From Candidatus Ozemobacteraceae bacterium (lineage in GTDB: Bacteria; Muiribacteriota; Ozemobacteria; Ozemobacterales; Ozemobacteraceae): DNA of 64,000 nucleotides. The DNA lies in contig DAOSOK010000028.1 in the NCBI GenBank assembly GCA_035373905.1, forward strand, positions 5,322 through 69,321, written 5' to 3'. This document shows, one piece after another, positions 43,806-52,506 of this stretch; the stretch's first letter is position 1, and the number at the start of each line of letters is the position of its first letter. A program made the position numbers and the translations under genes. The notes below the pieces were generated by a model, which was not told the DNA's origin, ran no database searches, and was given only the letters and a program-made list of their open reading frames with translations.

Positions 43806-44606
43806 GTGAGACACATCATCACCGCTTCCCTTCTGCTGCTTCTGCTGCTGGCCTTGTCGTCCGTCGTTCCGTCGCACGCCGCGCCGCCCCCCGTTCCCGC
43901 CGAAGCCGAGGCGGAATGGGAGGTCGAAAAGATCGTTCTGCACCGCGACAACGGCAAAGGGGAAGCCGGCGACGAGACATCCTGGTTTTATCCTTCCGAC
44001 CACGTGCACCATGTTCTGGTGCGGTTCAAGTCGCTCAAGGTGGGCCTTCTGAAGCCGGTCGCGAAGTTCATCTCGGTGAACACCGCCGCCGGCCGCGACC
44101 TGGTCATCGCCGAGTCCCCATCGGAAACGGCCCTCGTCGGGAACGAGTACAAGGGGTCGCTGACGCTCGAGCGCGATTTCCCCGTCGGATACTACCGGTT
44201 CGAACTCGCAATCAACGGCAAACCCGTCGCGGCGACAAACTACTGCGTCATGGACAAGCCGGCTGATTTCAAAATCTACGATTATTCCCTCCACCTCCCC
44301 GATACAGACGGAGAACTTGGCGAGGAAGTGAAGGGGTTTACGACGGCAAACCGGCATCTGTATCTGAGCGTGCGGACATCGGGAATCGTGCCGGGCACCC
44401 GGCTGAAATGGATCTGGCGCGCTCTCGAAACGGAAAAAGGCCCCGGCGAGATCACCTCCGCCGAAGGGCTTCTGCAGGAGGTCGGGATCTTCAACCTCAG
44501 CCCCGATCTCAGACTGGAAAACCCGCTTCCGGTCGGTTCCTACAGTCTCGAAATGTATCTCGACGGCACCCCGATCGCATCTTTCCCCTTCGGCGTAGAA
44601 AAATAG
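43806..44606 (+). CDS. Exported protein of unknown function
   Basis: The start is GTG 43806, with GAGGAGG 5 nt upstream; an in-frame ATG at 43764 has no site. The 266-residue product has a signal peptide (about 24 residues, ending PSHA) and a beta-rich mature part. Two similar halves can be glimpsed: YKGSLTLERDFPVGYYRFEL in the first and RLENPLPVGSYSLEMYLDG in the second. The repeated DFPVGYY/PLPVGSYS motif suggests two copies of an Ig-like or carbohydrate-binding-like beta domain. No catalytic motif is visible. TTGGAA and TATGAT, 16 nt apart, at 43741-43768 may be its promoter. Confidence 0.7.
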   Translation: MRHIITASLLLLLLLALSSVVPSHAAPPPVPAEAEAEWEVEKIVLHRDNGKGEAGDETSWFYPSDHVHHVLVRFKSLKVGLLKPVAKFISVNTAAGRDLVIAESPSETALVGNEYKGSLTLERDFPVGYYRFELAINGKPVAATNYCVMDKPADFKIYDYSLHLPDTDGELGEEVKGFTTANRHLYLSVRTSGIVPGTRLKWIWRALETEKGPGEITSAEGLLQEVGIFNLSPDLRLENPLPVGSYSLEMYLDGTPIASFPFGVEK

Positions 44607-44661
44607 CTTTTACAATAGAATAAACATCGCTGCATATTCGCAGGCGCGTTGGCTGCCTGGT

Positions 44662-44770
44662 TATTGAGTTCTGCAGAACAAAAGCCATTTTCTCCTTCCC
44701 GTTCGTGCCGAGCCTGTCAAAGCACGTGAAGCTCTCGCCCCTTCGATAGACTCAGGGCGAACGGGTGGTT
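44662..44770 (+). repeat. Repeat element running into the end of the second EamA gene
   Basis: The copy begins TATTGAGTTCTGCA and contains both hairpins in diverged form (stem loops around GAGCCTGTCAAAG and CGATAGACTCAGGG). Its right side covers the last codons and stop of the convergent EamA gene, so the element supplies coding sequence for that protein's C-terminus. Confidence 0.78.
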
Positions 44771-45678
44771 TCGGGGTCGGCCGCCGGGCTTCTTTTCAGG
44801 AGAGGTCCGAACTGAGCCAGGAGGCACCCCGCGAGCATCAGCGCGCAGCCGGCCGTCGCGCGCCAGGACATGATTTCCCCGAGCAGCACCCGGCCCGTCC
44901 AGGCGGCGAACACGGCTTCGAGGCTCAGGATGATCGCGGCATGCGCCGGCAGGGCGTCTTTCTGCGCGATGACCTGGAGCGTATACCCGACGCCCACCGA
45001 GATCAGTCCGCCGTAGGCGATCGGCACGACTCCTCCCGACAGGCCGGTGAGGGTGACGGATTCGCGCCAGAAGGCCGTCGCCAGGCTGAGAATTCCGCAG
45101 ACGATGAACTGGCCGATCGAGAAGGATATCGGCTCGAGCCGAGCCGCATACCAGCCGACCAGCAGAACGTGACCGGCCCAGAAGACTGCCCCGATCAGCT
45201 CCAGCAGGTCGCCGAACGCGATCGTGAACGCTTCGGTGACGCTCAGCAGGAACAGGCCGACGGCCGCCAGCACCACGCCAAACCAGGTCCACGCGTCCGG
45301 CCGATGGTGCGCGAACAAGCCGAACAGCGGCACGAACACCACGTACAACCCCGTGATGAACCCGGCTTTTCCGGCCGTCGTCCAGACGAGGCCGACCTGC
45401 TGAAGCGAGGCGCCGGCGAACAGGAAAACCCCGGCGATACAGCAAGCCCTGACATACCGCGACATCCCGAGATCGACCCCGGCGCCTTCAGCCCGGGCGA
45501 CGTTCCGTTGGTGTCGGGCAAGCGGCAGAAGCGCGAGCGCGCCGAGCAGGAACCGCACGCCGTTGAACGTGAACGGTCCGACGCTGTTCATGCCGACGCG
45601 CTGTGCGACGAACGCCGCGCCCCAGACCAGGGCCGTCAGCAGCAGCATCGCATCAGCTTTCCAGATTTTCGTATTCAT
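44752..45678 (-). CDS. EamA/DMT-family transporter (second copy)
   Basis: From ATG 45678 (GGAGGAG upstream) the protein has 308 residues and ten helices in two EamA repeats. Typical motifs are ALVWGAAFVAQR near the N-terminus, GLYVVFVPLFG, and the second-repeat helix AAIILSLEAVFAAWTGRVLLGE, the usual end of DMT family members. It is probably an inner-membrane metabolite exporter of unknown substrate. The last residues (DPETTRSP) lie inside the repeat element, so the original C-terminus may have been replaced. The M3 peptidase gene is divergent, 152 nt away. Confidence 0.85.
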   Translation of the reverse strand: MNTKIWKADAMLLLTALVWGAAFVAQRVGMNSVGPFTFNGVRFLLGALALLPLARHQRNVARAEGAGVDLGMSRYVRACCIAGVFLFAGASLQQVGLVWTTAGKAGFITGLYVVFVPLFGLFAHHRPDAWTWFGVVLAAVGLFLLSVTEAFTIAFGDLLELIGAVFWAGHVLLVGWYAARLEPISFSIGQFIVCGILSLATAFWRESVTLTGLSGGVVPIAYGGLISVGVGYTLQVIAQKDALPAHAAIILSLEAVFAAWTGRVLLGEIMSWRATAGCALMLAGCLLAQFGPLLKRSPAADPETTRSP

Positions 45679-45830
45679 CCGCTCCTCCGCGTGCCGTAGT
45701 ATCCGACGCCAGCCCCAGATTTGCAACCGTCCGCCGGAAGAAACCGCACGGGCGGGTGCATCGGCCGCATGGGCGTGATACGATGAACGCCGCAAAAATC
45801 ACCCATGTATGGGAAATGAAGGAGTCAGGC

Positions 45831-47927
45831 ATGTTGATACGCTCTCTGCTCACCGTTCTGGCCGTCGTCTGCTGCGCCGGCCTGGCTTTCGCCGAACAGT
45901 CCAGGGCCGCCCAGCCCGTCCAGGGTTGCAAGGTCCAGCTCGCGGACGTCGAGGGGATGCCCTTCGCCCCCCGGTTCGATTTCACGAAGGAAGAAGTCGC
46001 GAAGGTCGCCTCCGACTCGCGCAAGGAGCTCGACGCGCGCCTCGAGGAGATCGTGAAGATCCCCGCCGGCAAACGCACGTTCGACAACACCGTGAAGGCG
46101 TTCGAAGCGGCCCTGTCGGATTTCGGCGACGTCATCACCCTTCCGATCTTCATGTCGTATGTCTCGAAGGATGCCGCGGTGCGCGAAGCGGCAGCGGCGC
46201 TCGAAGAGGAATCGAGCAAATACACCGTCGAGATCATGACCCGGCGCGACCTGTACAACGCCGTCAACGAGTTCGCGCAGACAAAGCCGCAGCTTTCCGA
46301 TGAAGATCAGTTTCTGCTCGACCGCATCATGCTCGGGTTCAAGCGCAACGGTCTCATGCTGTCCGAAGCCGACCTCGCGACATACAAGGAGCTGAAGCAG
46401 CAGCTCGTCGCGACCGAGCTCAAGTTCGAGAAGAACATCCGCGACTGGAAGGACCAGCTCGAGGTCACGAAGGAAGAGCTCGAAGGCCTTCCCGAGGATT
46501 TCATCGCTGGCCTCGCCACCACGACCGACGGCAGGTTCGTCGTGACCCTCAATTACCCCGACTACTTCCCGATGATGGACAACGCGAAGAACGACGACGT
46601 CCGTCGCCGGCTCGAGTTCAAGTTCAACAACCGCTGCGCCGACACCAACGTGCAGCTGCTCGAAGAGGGCCTCCGGCTCCGCCAGCAGCTCGCCGAACTG
46701 CTCGGATACAAGAACCACGCCGAATATCAGCTCGACGACCGCATGGCGAAGAAGCCCGAAACGGTCACCGAGTTCCTCGACCGCCTGCACGGCAAGCTGC
46801 TTCCCAAGGCGAAAGCCGAGCTGCGAGACCGCCTCGCCCTTCGTGCGAAAGAAGCCGGCATCCGCACCACCGAGCCCCTGATGGGCTGGCAGTGGCGCTA
46901 CTGGAACAACCAGTACAGCAAGATGGTGCTCAACATCGACAAGGAAGCGATGAAGCAGTATTTCCCGCTCGAGACCGTCATGAACGGCATGCTCGCCATC
47001 TACGCCGAAGTCTTCGACGTGATCATGGAAAAAGCGGCCCTTCCCGTCTGGAACGAGGAAGTGATGTCCTACGTCGTGAAGGAGAAGAACGGCGAGGTCA
47101 TCGGGTATCTCTACATCGACCTGTTCCCGCGCGACGGGAAATACAAGCATCAGGCCTGCTTCGGCCTGGTCGGCGGCCGCGAGCTGCCGGGCGGCGTCTA
47201 TCAGAAGCCGGCTTGCGCCATCGTCGGCAACTTCAACCGGCCCGCGGCCGGCCAGCCCTCGCTGCTGACCCACGACGACGTCGAGACGATGTTCCACGAG
47301 TTCGGTCACGTCACCCACAATATCTTCACGAAGGCCCGCTACGGCATGTTCTCGGGAACCGCCGTCGCGCGCGACTTCGTCGAGGTGCCCTCGACCATCC
47401 TCGAGAACTGGGCCTGGAACAAGGACGTGCTCAAGCGCATCTCCGGCCACTGGAAGAACCCGTCCGAGAAGCTGCCCGACGCGATGATCGACCGCCTCAT
47501 CAAGAGCCGCACCTTCGACACCGGCCTCGTGAACGTGCGCCAGATCTTCCTCACGAAGTTCGATATGGCCTGCCATACGACCGATCTGAAAAACACCACG
47601 ATCACCTACGGCCGGCTCCAGCGCAAGTACATGCTGACGCCCAAGAGCGTCGGAACGCATCCGCAGGCCAGCTTTGGCCACCTGATGGGCGGCTATGACG
47701 CCGGATACTACGGGTATCTCTGGGCCCGCGCCATCTCGGCCGACATCTTCACCGAGTTCGAGAAGAACGGCGTGTTCGACGGCGCCACCGGGAAGAAGTA
47801 TCGCGACCTGATCCTCGCCCCCGGCCGCACCGCCGACCAGAACGTGCAGATCCAGGCATTCCTCGGCCGGGCCTTCAACGAGGATGCCCTGCTTCGCCAG
47901 TTCGGCCTCGAAACCGTTTCGAAGTAA
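45831..47927 (+). CDS. Exported M3-family oligopeptidase
   Basis: From ATG 45831 (AAGGAG 6 nt upstream) the protein has 698 residues. A signal peptide (about 22 residues, AFA end) is followed by the M3 metallopeptidase fold, mostly helical, with the zinc site HEFGH (His489, Glu490, His493) and downstream Glu in FVEVPSTILENW. Typical oligopeptidase A/dipeptidyl carboxypeptidase signatures are LGYKNHAEYQL, GYLYIDLFPRDGKYKHQA and HDDVETMFHEFGH. Family members cut short peptides. Cytoplasmic forms are common, so export suggests peptide scavenging in the periplasm. It stands alone and ends at a strong hairpin. Confidence 0.92.
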   Translation: MLIRSLLTVLAVVCCAGLAFAEQSRAAQPVQGCKVQLADVEGMPFAPRFDFTKEEVAKVASDSRKELDARLEEIVKIPAGKRTFDNTVKAFEAALSDFGDVITLPIFMSYVSKDAAVREAAAALEEESSKYTVEIMTRRDLYNAVNEFAQTKPQLSDEDQFLLDRIMLGFKRNGLMLSEADLATYKELKQQLVATELKFEKNIRDWKDQLEVTKEELEGLPEDFIAGLATTTDGRFVVTLNYPDYFPMMDNAKNDDVRRRLEFKFNNRCADTNVQLLEEGLRLRQQLAELLGYKNHAEYQLDDRMAKKPETVTEFLDRLHGKLLPKAKAELRDRLALRAKEAGIRTTEPLMGWQWRYWNNQYSKMVLNIDKEAMKQYFPLETVMNGMLAIYAEVFDVIMEKAALPVWNEEVMSYVVKEKNGEVIGYLYIDLFPRDGKYKHQACFGLVGGRELPGGVYQKPACAIVGNFNRPAAGQPSLLTHDDVETMFHEFGHVTHNIFTKARYGMFSGTAVARDFVEVPSTILENWAWNKDVLKRISGHWKNPSEKLPDAMIDRLIKSRTFDTGLVNVRQIFLTKFDMACHTTDLKNTTITYGRLQRKYMLTPKSVGTHPQASFGHLMGGYDAGYYGYLWARAISADIFTEFEKNGVFDGATGKKYRDLILAPGRTADQNVQIQAFLGRAFNEDALLRQFGLETVSK

Positions 47928-47947
47928 TCCTCCCGCCCCGTTTCACC

Positions 47948-47980
47948 ACCGGGTCCGCCTCACGGGCGGGCCCGGTTTTC
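47948..47980 (+). terminator. Terminator after the M3 peptidase
   Basis: ACCGGGTCCGCC pairs with GGCGGGCCCGGT (one G-T pair) across a short loop and is followed by TTTTC. Confidence 0.85.
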
Positions 47981-48054
47981 TTTCCCAGGAATACGAAGAT
48001 GGTGCACAGAAATCATTCCCGGGTCAATCCAGGACATCGTTATTGCGTTGCACC

Positions 48055-48075
48055 GGGCGGGTTTCAAACCCGCCC
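48055..48075. repeat. GC palindrome repeat, perfect copy
   Basis: GGGCGGGTTT-C-AAACCCGCCC has perfect 10-bp arms. It is one of three intergenic copies (see also 14897-14918 and 52623-52645). Confidence 0.75.
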
Positions 48076-48161
48076 CTATAGTTGCATCGCTCTTTTTATC
48101 TAATGGTGAAAGAGTCTCGGCGGCGGGATTTTTCTGGAGTCTTCGGCGGGAAAATCTGAGG

Positions 48162-48167
48162 TATCAT
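48162..48167 (+). promoter_or_regulatory. -10-like hexamer before the radical SAM gene
   Basis: TATCAT ends 6 nt before ATG 48174. No good -35 is seen. The only possible ribosome-binding site (GAGG) lies 12 nt from the start, so a leaderless mRNA is possible. Confidence 0.33.
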
Positions 48168-48173
48168 CTTTGT

Positions 48174-48785
48174 ATGATGAAACTGCGGGTTCATTCGTTC
48201 ATCGGCCGGACGGCCGTCGAGGGGCCGGGGGAGCGGGCCTGCATCTGGGTGCAGGGCTGCCCGATCCGGTGCGCAGGCTGTTTCAACCCGGAGACGTGGC
48301 CGTTCGAAGGCGGCTCGGAGATGACCGTCGACGACCTGTTCGAGAGGGTGTCACGCGAGAATGATATAGAAGGCATTACATTTCTCGGCGGCGAGCCGTT
48401 CGCGCAGGCGGCCCCTCTCGCGGAACTGGCGGAACGGCTGCGCGAAAAAGGCCTCTCCGTCGTCACGTTCACGGGGTATACGCTCGAACGGATCCGCGCC
48501 GCGGGCGACGCCGCTTGGGACCGCCTGCTCGCGGCGACCGACCTGCTGATCGACGGGCCGTTTGTCGAGGCGCAGGCCGATCAGAGCCGTCCCTGGGTTG
48601 GATCGTCGAACAAGCGGTTCGTCTTCCTGACCGGGCGGTACCGCCATCTCGAGGCCGTTCTGAACCAGATTCCGAACGGCCTGGAGCTCCGGATCTCGCC
48701 GGTGGGCGGCGTCACCATCAACGGCATGGAGACCTCCGAGGCTCTCGAAGAGATCAGAAAGACCCTCGTCACTTCACGTCGTTAA
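48174..48785 (+). CDS. NrdG-like radical SAM 4Fe-4S protein
   Basis: The 203-residue protein (ATG 48174 or 48177) is a minimal radical SAM enzyme of the anaerobic ribonucleotide reductase activator type. The cluster motif is GCPIRCAGCFN (C-x3-C-x2-C) at about residues 29-39. FLGGEPFAQA matches the GGEP SAM-binding motif, and LLIDGPFVEAQ is the conserved segment near the C-terminal third. NrdG makes the glycyl radical on NrdD, but no nrdD gene is nearby, so this may be the stand-alone 4Fe-4S single-cluster form with another target. Its 3' end overlaps the oppositely oriented small membrane-protein gene by 17 nt. Confidence 0.82.
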   Translation: MMKLRVHSFIGRTAVEGPGERACIWVQGCPIRCAGCFNPETWPFEGGSEMTVDDLFERVSRENDIEGITFLGGEPFAQAAPLAELAERLREKGLSVVTFTGYTLERIRAAGDAAWDRLLAATDLLIDGPFVEAQADQSRPWVGSSNKRFVFLTGRYRHLEAVLNQIPNGLELRISPVGGVTINGMETSEALEEIRKTLVTSRR

Positions 48786-48990
48786 TCCACTTCGAAACGC
48801 GTTCCGGCGTGTTTTTGACATACTCGCCGAAGCGGTCCCAGTGGGTGGTGAACACGGTCCGCTTCATCGGCATCCCGCGCTCCATGAAATCTTCCTGCGT
48901 GATTTCGAGCGTTCCGCTCTTGAAGAAAACATAGGCGAACAGCCCGAACAGAACGGCGATGATCATCACCGGCTTGAAAAACGCATGCAT
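48769..48990 (-). CDS. Small single-helix membrane protein
   Basis: From ATG 48990, with a good GGAGAGAGG site, the product has 73 residues: one N-terminal membrane helix (about residues 5-22, VMIIAVLFGLFAYVFF) and a charged cytoplasmic or periplasmic tail with QEDFMERGMPMKRTVF. No family is known. It overlaps the end of the radical SAM gene tail-to-tail. A signal-peptide-like start, ribosome-binding site and sensible length support it, but no other evidence does. Confidence 0.55.
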   Translation of the reverse strand: MHAFFKPVMIIAVLFGLFAYVFFKSGTLEITQEDFMERGMPMKRTVFTTHWDRFGEYVKNTPERVSKWINDVK

Positions 48991-49184
48991 GACCTCTCTC
49001 CTGCTGTCTCGAATCTCGACACAAGTATACCTCAACTCGCCAGGCGCCACGCTTCTCATTCAACAATCCGGCAGCAACGAATGAGCGACGGAGGCGCAGA
49101 GCAGCACGTGTCCTCAGCGGTTCCGCGCCTCAGCGGTGAATCATACGATTGCCAACGGAACAGAGCACAAAGAACTCAGTTCCT

Positions 49185-49364
49185 ACTCCTCTCACAAGTA
49201 TTGAGTCCTGCATATCAATAACCAGCTTCGTGTCCTCGTTCGTGCTGAGCTTGTCGAAGCACGAAAGCTCTCGCCCTTCGACAAGCTCAGGGCGAACGGC
49301 TGTATCATGTCAGGTCGCATAAAATATATTTCATACGCGATAGTTATCGCCTAACATATGAGAC
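49185..49364 (+). repeat. Tandem repeat unit 1 containing the paired-hairpin element
   Basis: The unit begins ACTCCTCTCACAAGTA and ends AACATATGAGAC. Inside is a TATTGAGTCCTGCA terminal sequence and the two hairpins with complementary loops (GAGCTTGTCGA and TCGACAAGCTC). The following unit shares both ends and the central hairpins. Confidence 0.8.
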
Positions 49365-49374
49365 AAGCATTATT

Positions 49375-49546
49375 ACTCCTCTCACAAGTAACACGACAAT
49401 CACTTGCATGCTCGATACCGTTCGTGCTGAGCCTGTCGAAGCACAAATGCTCGCGCCCTTCGACAGGTTCAGGGCGAACGGGGGGATCATGTCGATGCGG
49501 ATACAATATATATTTTACGTGATACTTGTCGCCCAACATATGAGAC
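49375..49546 (+). repeat. Tandem repeat unit 2 containing the paired-hairpin element
   Basis: The unit shares its first 16 and last 12 bases with the previous unit and has the same two hairpins (loops GAGCCTGTCGA and TCGACAGGTTC, one change). Its left side (CATGCTCGATAC) matches sequence near the copy at 18.9 kb. Confidence 0.8.
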
Positions 49547-49635
49547 GCTGGTATTTCCCAGAGAAGCAGGAGGCTCTCTGTGATTCAGCGATTGCCAGGA
49601 AGGGATGTGCCTGCGACAAGGCAGGGCAAGGCGAG

Positions 49636-51993
49636 TCAAGACCCGAGTTTTCCGGAAATCCAGGCGAAGAGGTCGGCGCCGGCTGGGCCGGCGACCTGAG
49701 TTCCGGCCAGCAGGGCTTCGGCCTTGCGGACGCCGATGCACCAGAGGTCTTCCTCGGCAGCGGCTTTCTTACGCAGGAGATGAACCGCGAGAACCGTCGC
49801 AAGCACCTTCGCAGCATCGACACCCCCGGGAACGTTCAACTCGCGCGCCCATTTTTTCAGTTCGTCGAGCGATCGGCCGGCCAACTCAGCGAGGGCGTTT
49901 TCCAGAATGAACCAGCCTTCCGCCTGTTGCAGCATGAGAATATTTATTGATTTTATAGTATCAATAATTTCTTTTTGCGCTTCACCGCCGACAGGGAAGG
50001 AGGCGCGCCTGGCCTTTCGGGTTTTGCCGCCGGAATCCTCCGTCGCTTCGTCGAACGCGGCGGACATGTTTGCGCAGCAGGTGTCGACCATCGAATTCAT
50101 GAGCGTGGCAGGCTGCACAAGGTAAGAACAGACGATGCCCTTCATGCCCGCGGCCATGCCGAATCCAGGGATTGCATGACCGCCATGCCAGCCGCTGGTG
50201 ATCTGGACCGGCACGCGTCGCAGTTCCGTCTGTCCCGTGGCCCTGGCGTCGGCCGCGCGCTCCTCGACGGCGACGAAACTGGTGCCGCTGCAGAGAAGGC
50301 CGTATTCGCAGGAGATCTCGATCGCCTTTTTCAGCCACGATTCCTGAACACCGCGCTTCTGGCGTGAGCCGCCCCTGGGAACGTCATGCGTCTCTTCGAG
50401 CTCGAGAATGGCCTGACGCGCCCACCAGAGGGCGGCAATCCCGCCTTCTTCGGGCTTCGAGCGACGGATCTCGGCCGACCAGGCGACTTCACCGGTCTTC
50501 GTTTTTCCGCGCACCGTCACCCTGGTGCCGTCGGGCGGCGTCTGGCCCTTTTTGAAACGGGCGGCAACCAGCAGGGATTCGCCGGCGAACACGGCCGGCA
50601 CATCGCGCGGCGCGGGTTCGGCCCCCGAAACGCCCCAGTCGATGACCAGATCGGTCGCGACCGGAGCCGCCACCCTCGCGAACTGGCGCAGAACCTTCGG
50701 TTCGATGCGCTCGCCGGGGTGGATGAACTCGGCAGCACCGCCGCCACGGCGGGCGATACCCCTGACCAGATACTCGCTGGAACCGGCCCCGATGCCGAAC
50801 GCGAACACCCTGCACCGGTTGCGGAGACGGCCGGCCCAGGCAAGCACCTCGTCTTCGTTGCTGACCGCACCGTCGGTCATGACGAGAAGACTGAACGACT
50901 CGTTGCCGGTCATCTTCTCGATCTTCTTCAGCGCTTCCAAAATCTCCGTGCCGCCGAGATCGGCTTCGATGCCGCGAACCTGCTCGACAGCGGCGTCGAG
51001 ACTGGCCTGGCTGAACACGACCGGCTCACCGGTCATCGGCCGGCAGTCGCTTCCGAAACGGACGATCTGGAACCGGTCACCCGGCTGGAGCGCCCGCAGA
51101 CACAGCTCGACCGCCCGCCTGGCCTGAACGATCGATTCCCCGCACATGGAACCGGAACAGTCGACGAGAAAGACGGCCGTCTTCCGCTCCTGCGCCGCGA
51201 CTGGCCGCCCTTCGGGAACGCACTCGACCAGGAGGTGCTCACGGCCGTTCCGTTCGGCGGCGAGCGCGCTCATGGCGAGGACCTGGGCGGTCTCGATCAG
51301 AATGACCAGGTCGCGATCGAGGGAGGTCGTCTGCTGGCCGAACGCGATGCGGGCCGTGGCGCCGTCGATCTCGGCGCGAAGGGGATGCGAGGGCGATTCG
51401 ACGACCTTGACGGCCGACGGCATGACGGCCTCGAGATCGAGCGAGAGGCCGTAGGGAACCTTTGCCGCGTATGGCGGCGTGGTGCGTTCTATTTCGGCCA
51501 GCGCCTCGGCGGAAAGATGCCCCGGCGCGTACCGGGGAGTGATGGTGGTCGGAATCATCACCCGCACGCCGCGCGGCTCTGAGGCCGCGAGCTGGATGAA
51601 CCGCAGCTCGACCTGGACCTCCTGGCCCGGGAGGAGATTGCCGACGCTGACCTGGAAAACGTTCGGCCGCTCCTGGTCGAGAAGGAACGCCCCGTCGCCC
51701 TCGGCCATCGCCTCGTCGTACGTTTCGAACGCCTTCTCGCGCTCTTCGACGGAACCCGCGATCAGGCGGTCGCCGATACGGATCGAGAATCCGCACACAG
51801 CGGCCTCTTCGGGCAGGGGAAACAGATACGTCGCCTCGATGGCGTTCTTTTCGATGTTGCGGAACCGCTGCGTCAGGCACCACTCGCCCACCCGCCCCTG
51901 CAGGCGCCCCGAAAGCCGGCAGCCGATCAGGGGAACCGCCTCTCCGCTCTTGCCGATGACTCCCCGGTCACTCTCCTGCTGGTGCGTGGTCAT
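49636..51993 (-). CDS. VIT-VWA domain protein
   Basis: The 785-residue protein has an N-terminal VIT domain (about residues 20-150, with AIEATYLFPLPEEAAV and NVFQVSVGNLLPGQEVQVEL). A von Willebrand A domain (about 265-450) has a metal-ion-dependent adhesion site: VFLVDCSGSMCGES (D-x-S-x-S), GTEIL and TDGAVSNED. A C-terminal region ends with a helical segment. This inter-alpha-trypsin-inhibitor-heavy-chain-like architecture is widespread in bacteria but of unknown function. There is no signal peptide, so it is probably cytoplasmic. A MerR regulator lies 62 nt upstream on the same strand and is likely in the same operon. Cys residues are frequent in the tail. Confidence 0.87.
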   Translation of the reverse strand: MTTHQQESDRGVIGKSGEAVPLIGCRLSGRLQGRVGEWCLTQRFRNIEKNAIEATYLFPLPEEAAVCGFSIRIGDRLIAGSVEEREKAFETYDEAMAEGDGAFLLDQERPNVFQVSVGNLLPGQEVQVELRFIQLAASEPRGVRVMIPTTITPRYAPGHLSAEALAEIERTTPPYAAKVPYGLSLDLEAVMPSAVKVVESPSHPLRAEIDGATARIAFGQQTTSLDRDLVILIETAQVLAMSALAAERNGREHLLVECVPEGRPVAAQERKTAVFLVDCSGSMCGESIVQARRAVELCLRALQPGDRFQIVRFGSDCRPMTGEPVVFSQASLDAAVEQVRGIEADLGGTEILEALKKIEKMTGNESFSLLVMTDGAVSNEDEVLAWAGRLRNRCRVFAFGIGAGSSEYLVRGIARRGGGAAEFIHPGERIEPKVLRQFARVAAPVATDLVIDWGVSGAEPAPRDVPAVFAGESLLVAARFKKGQTPPDGTRVTVRGKTKTGEVAWSAEIRRSKPEEGGIAALWWARQAILELEETHDVPRGGSRQKRGVQESWLKKAIEISCEYGLLCSGTSFVAVEERAADARATGQTELRRVPVQITSGWHGGHAIPGFGMAAGMKGIVCSYLVQPATLMNSMVDTCCANMSAAFDEATEDSGGKTRKARRASFPVGGEAQKEIIDTIKSINILMLQQAEGWFILENALAELAGRSLDELKKWARELNVPGGVDAAKVLATVLAVHLLRKKAAAEEDLWCIGVRKAEALLAGTQVAGPAGADLFAWISGKLGS

Positions 51994-52055
51994 GGTGATT
52001 TCTCCTCTTCTTCAGCCGCGCGAACGGCATTTCGGCCGGCACGTGCCGGCGCGGA

Positions 52056-52472
52056 TCACGTGTTCCGCGTAGAACGGTCGAGTTCCGGAAAGATGCTCCG
52101 GATGGCGTGCTGCAGACGCTCGTATCTCGATGCCGTCATGCGGCAGACACCGGCCTGCAGGTGAATTTCGCACCCCGGCGCCATGAGGAAGCGCATCCAG
52201 GGCTCGGCGGCCATCAGCGGCACGGCGGCGTCGCGAACCGCGGTTTCCCCCTTCCCTTCGGAGAGGCGGGCCGCGATATCTCTCAGGGCAAGGCCCCCTT
52301 CCTGAAGGGCGCGAATCTCGGCGAGGCGTTTTATATGTTCATCGGTATAGAAATGCCCCCGGCCTGCCCCGCAGGGGGGAGCGAGGAGCCCCTGCTGCAC
52401 GTAAAAGCGGATGGTGCGGCGCGGGACCCCTGTCATCTCTGCAACTTCGCCGATCGAATACCGTTTATCCAT
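52056..52472 (-). CDS. MerR-family transcriptional regulator
   Basis: The 138-residue protein has the N-terminal MerR helix-turn-helix (YSIGEVAEMTGVPRRTIRFYVQQGLL) and wing (RGHFYTDEHIKRLAEIRALQ). A short C-terminal region has Cys residues (GCEIHLQAGVCRM) that could bind a metal or a thiol-reactive ligand. The helix linking the two parts is shorter than in classic dimers. It starts 84 nt before the VIT-VWA gene region on the same strand and probably regulates that operon. The promoter in front of it has an 18-nt spacer containing a dyad, and the -10 lies so close to the ATG that the mRNA would have no leader. Confidence 0.85.
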   Translation of the reverse strand: MDKRYSIGEVAEMTGVPRRTIRFYVQQGLLAPPCGAGRGHFYTDEHIKRLAEIRALQEGGLALRDIAARLSEGKGETAVRDAAVPLMAAEPWMRFLMAPGCEIHLQAGVCRMTASRYERLQHAIRSIFPELDRSTRNT

Positions 52473-52476
52473 ACTC

Positions 52477-52506
52477 TAAATATGACATTTACTGTCGCAT
52501 TGTCAA
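52477..52506 (-). promoter_or_regulatory. MerR-type promoter and operator for the regulator-VWA operon
   Basis: On the minus strand TTGACA (52501-52506) and TATTTA (52477-52482) are 18 nt apart. The inverted repeat TGACA-N13-TGTCA (52483-52505) fills the spacer, the classic placement for MerR-family control. The start codon follows the -10 by 4 nt. Confidence 0.55.

Larger units (their letters stand above)
48991..49635. other. Repeat-filled intergenic region without genes
   Basis: No credible coding frame is present. The region holds two tandem copies of a 170-180-bp repeat unit described separately, plus AT-rich spacers. Confidence 0.65.

Noticed and set aside
45825..47681. 618-codon minus-strand frame opposite the M3 peptidase
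   Set aside because: Same cause as above; the sense strand encodes a complete known enzyme.
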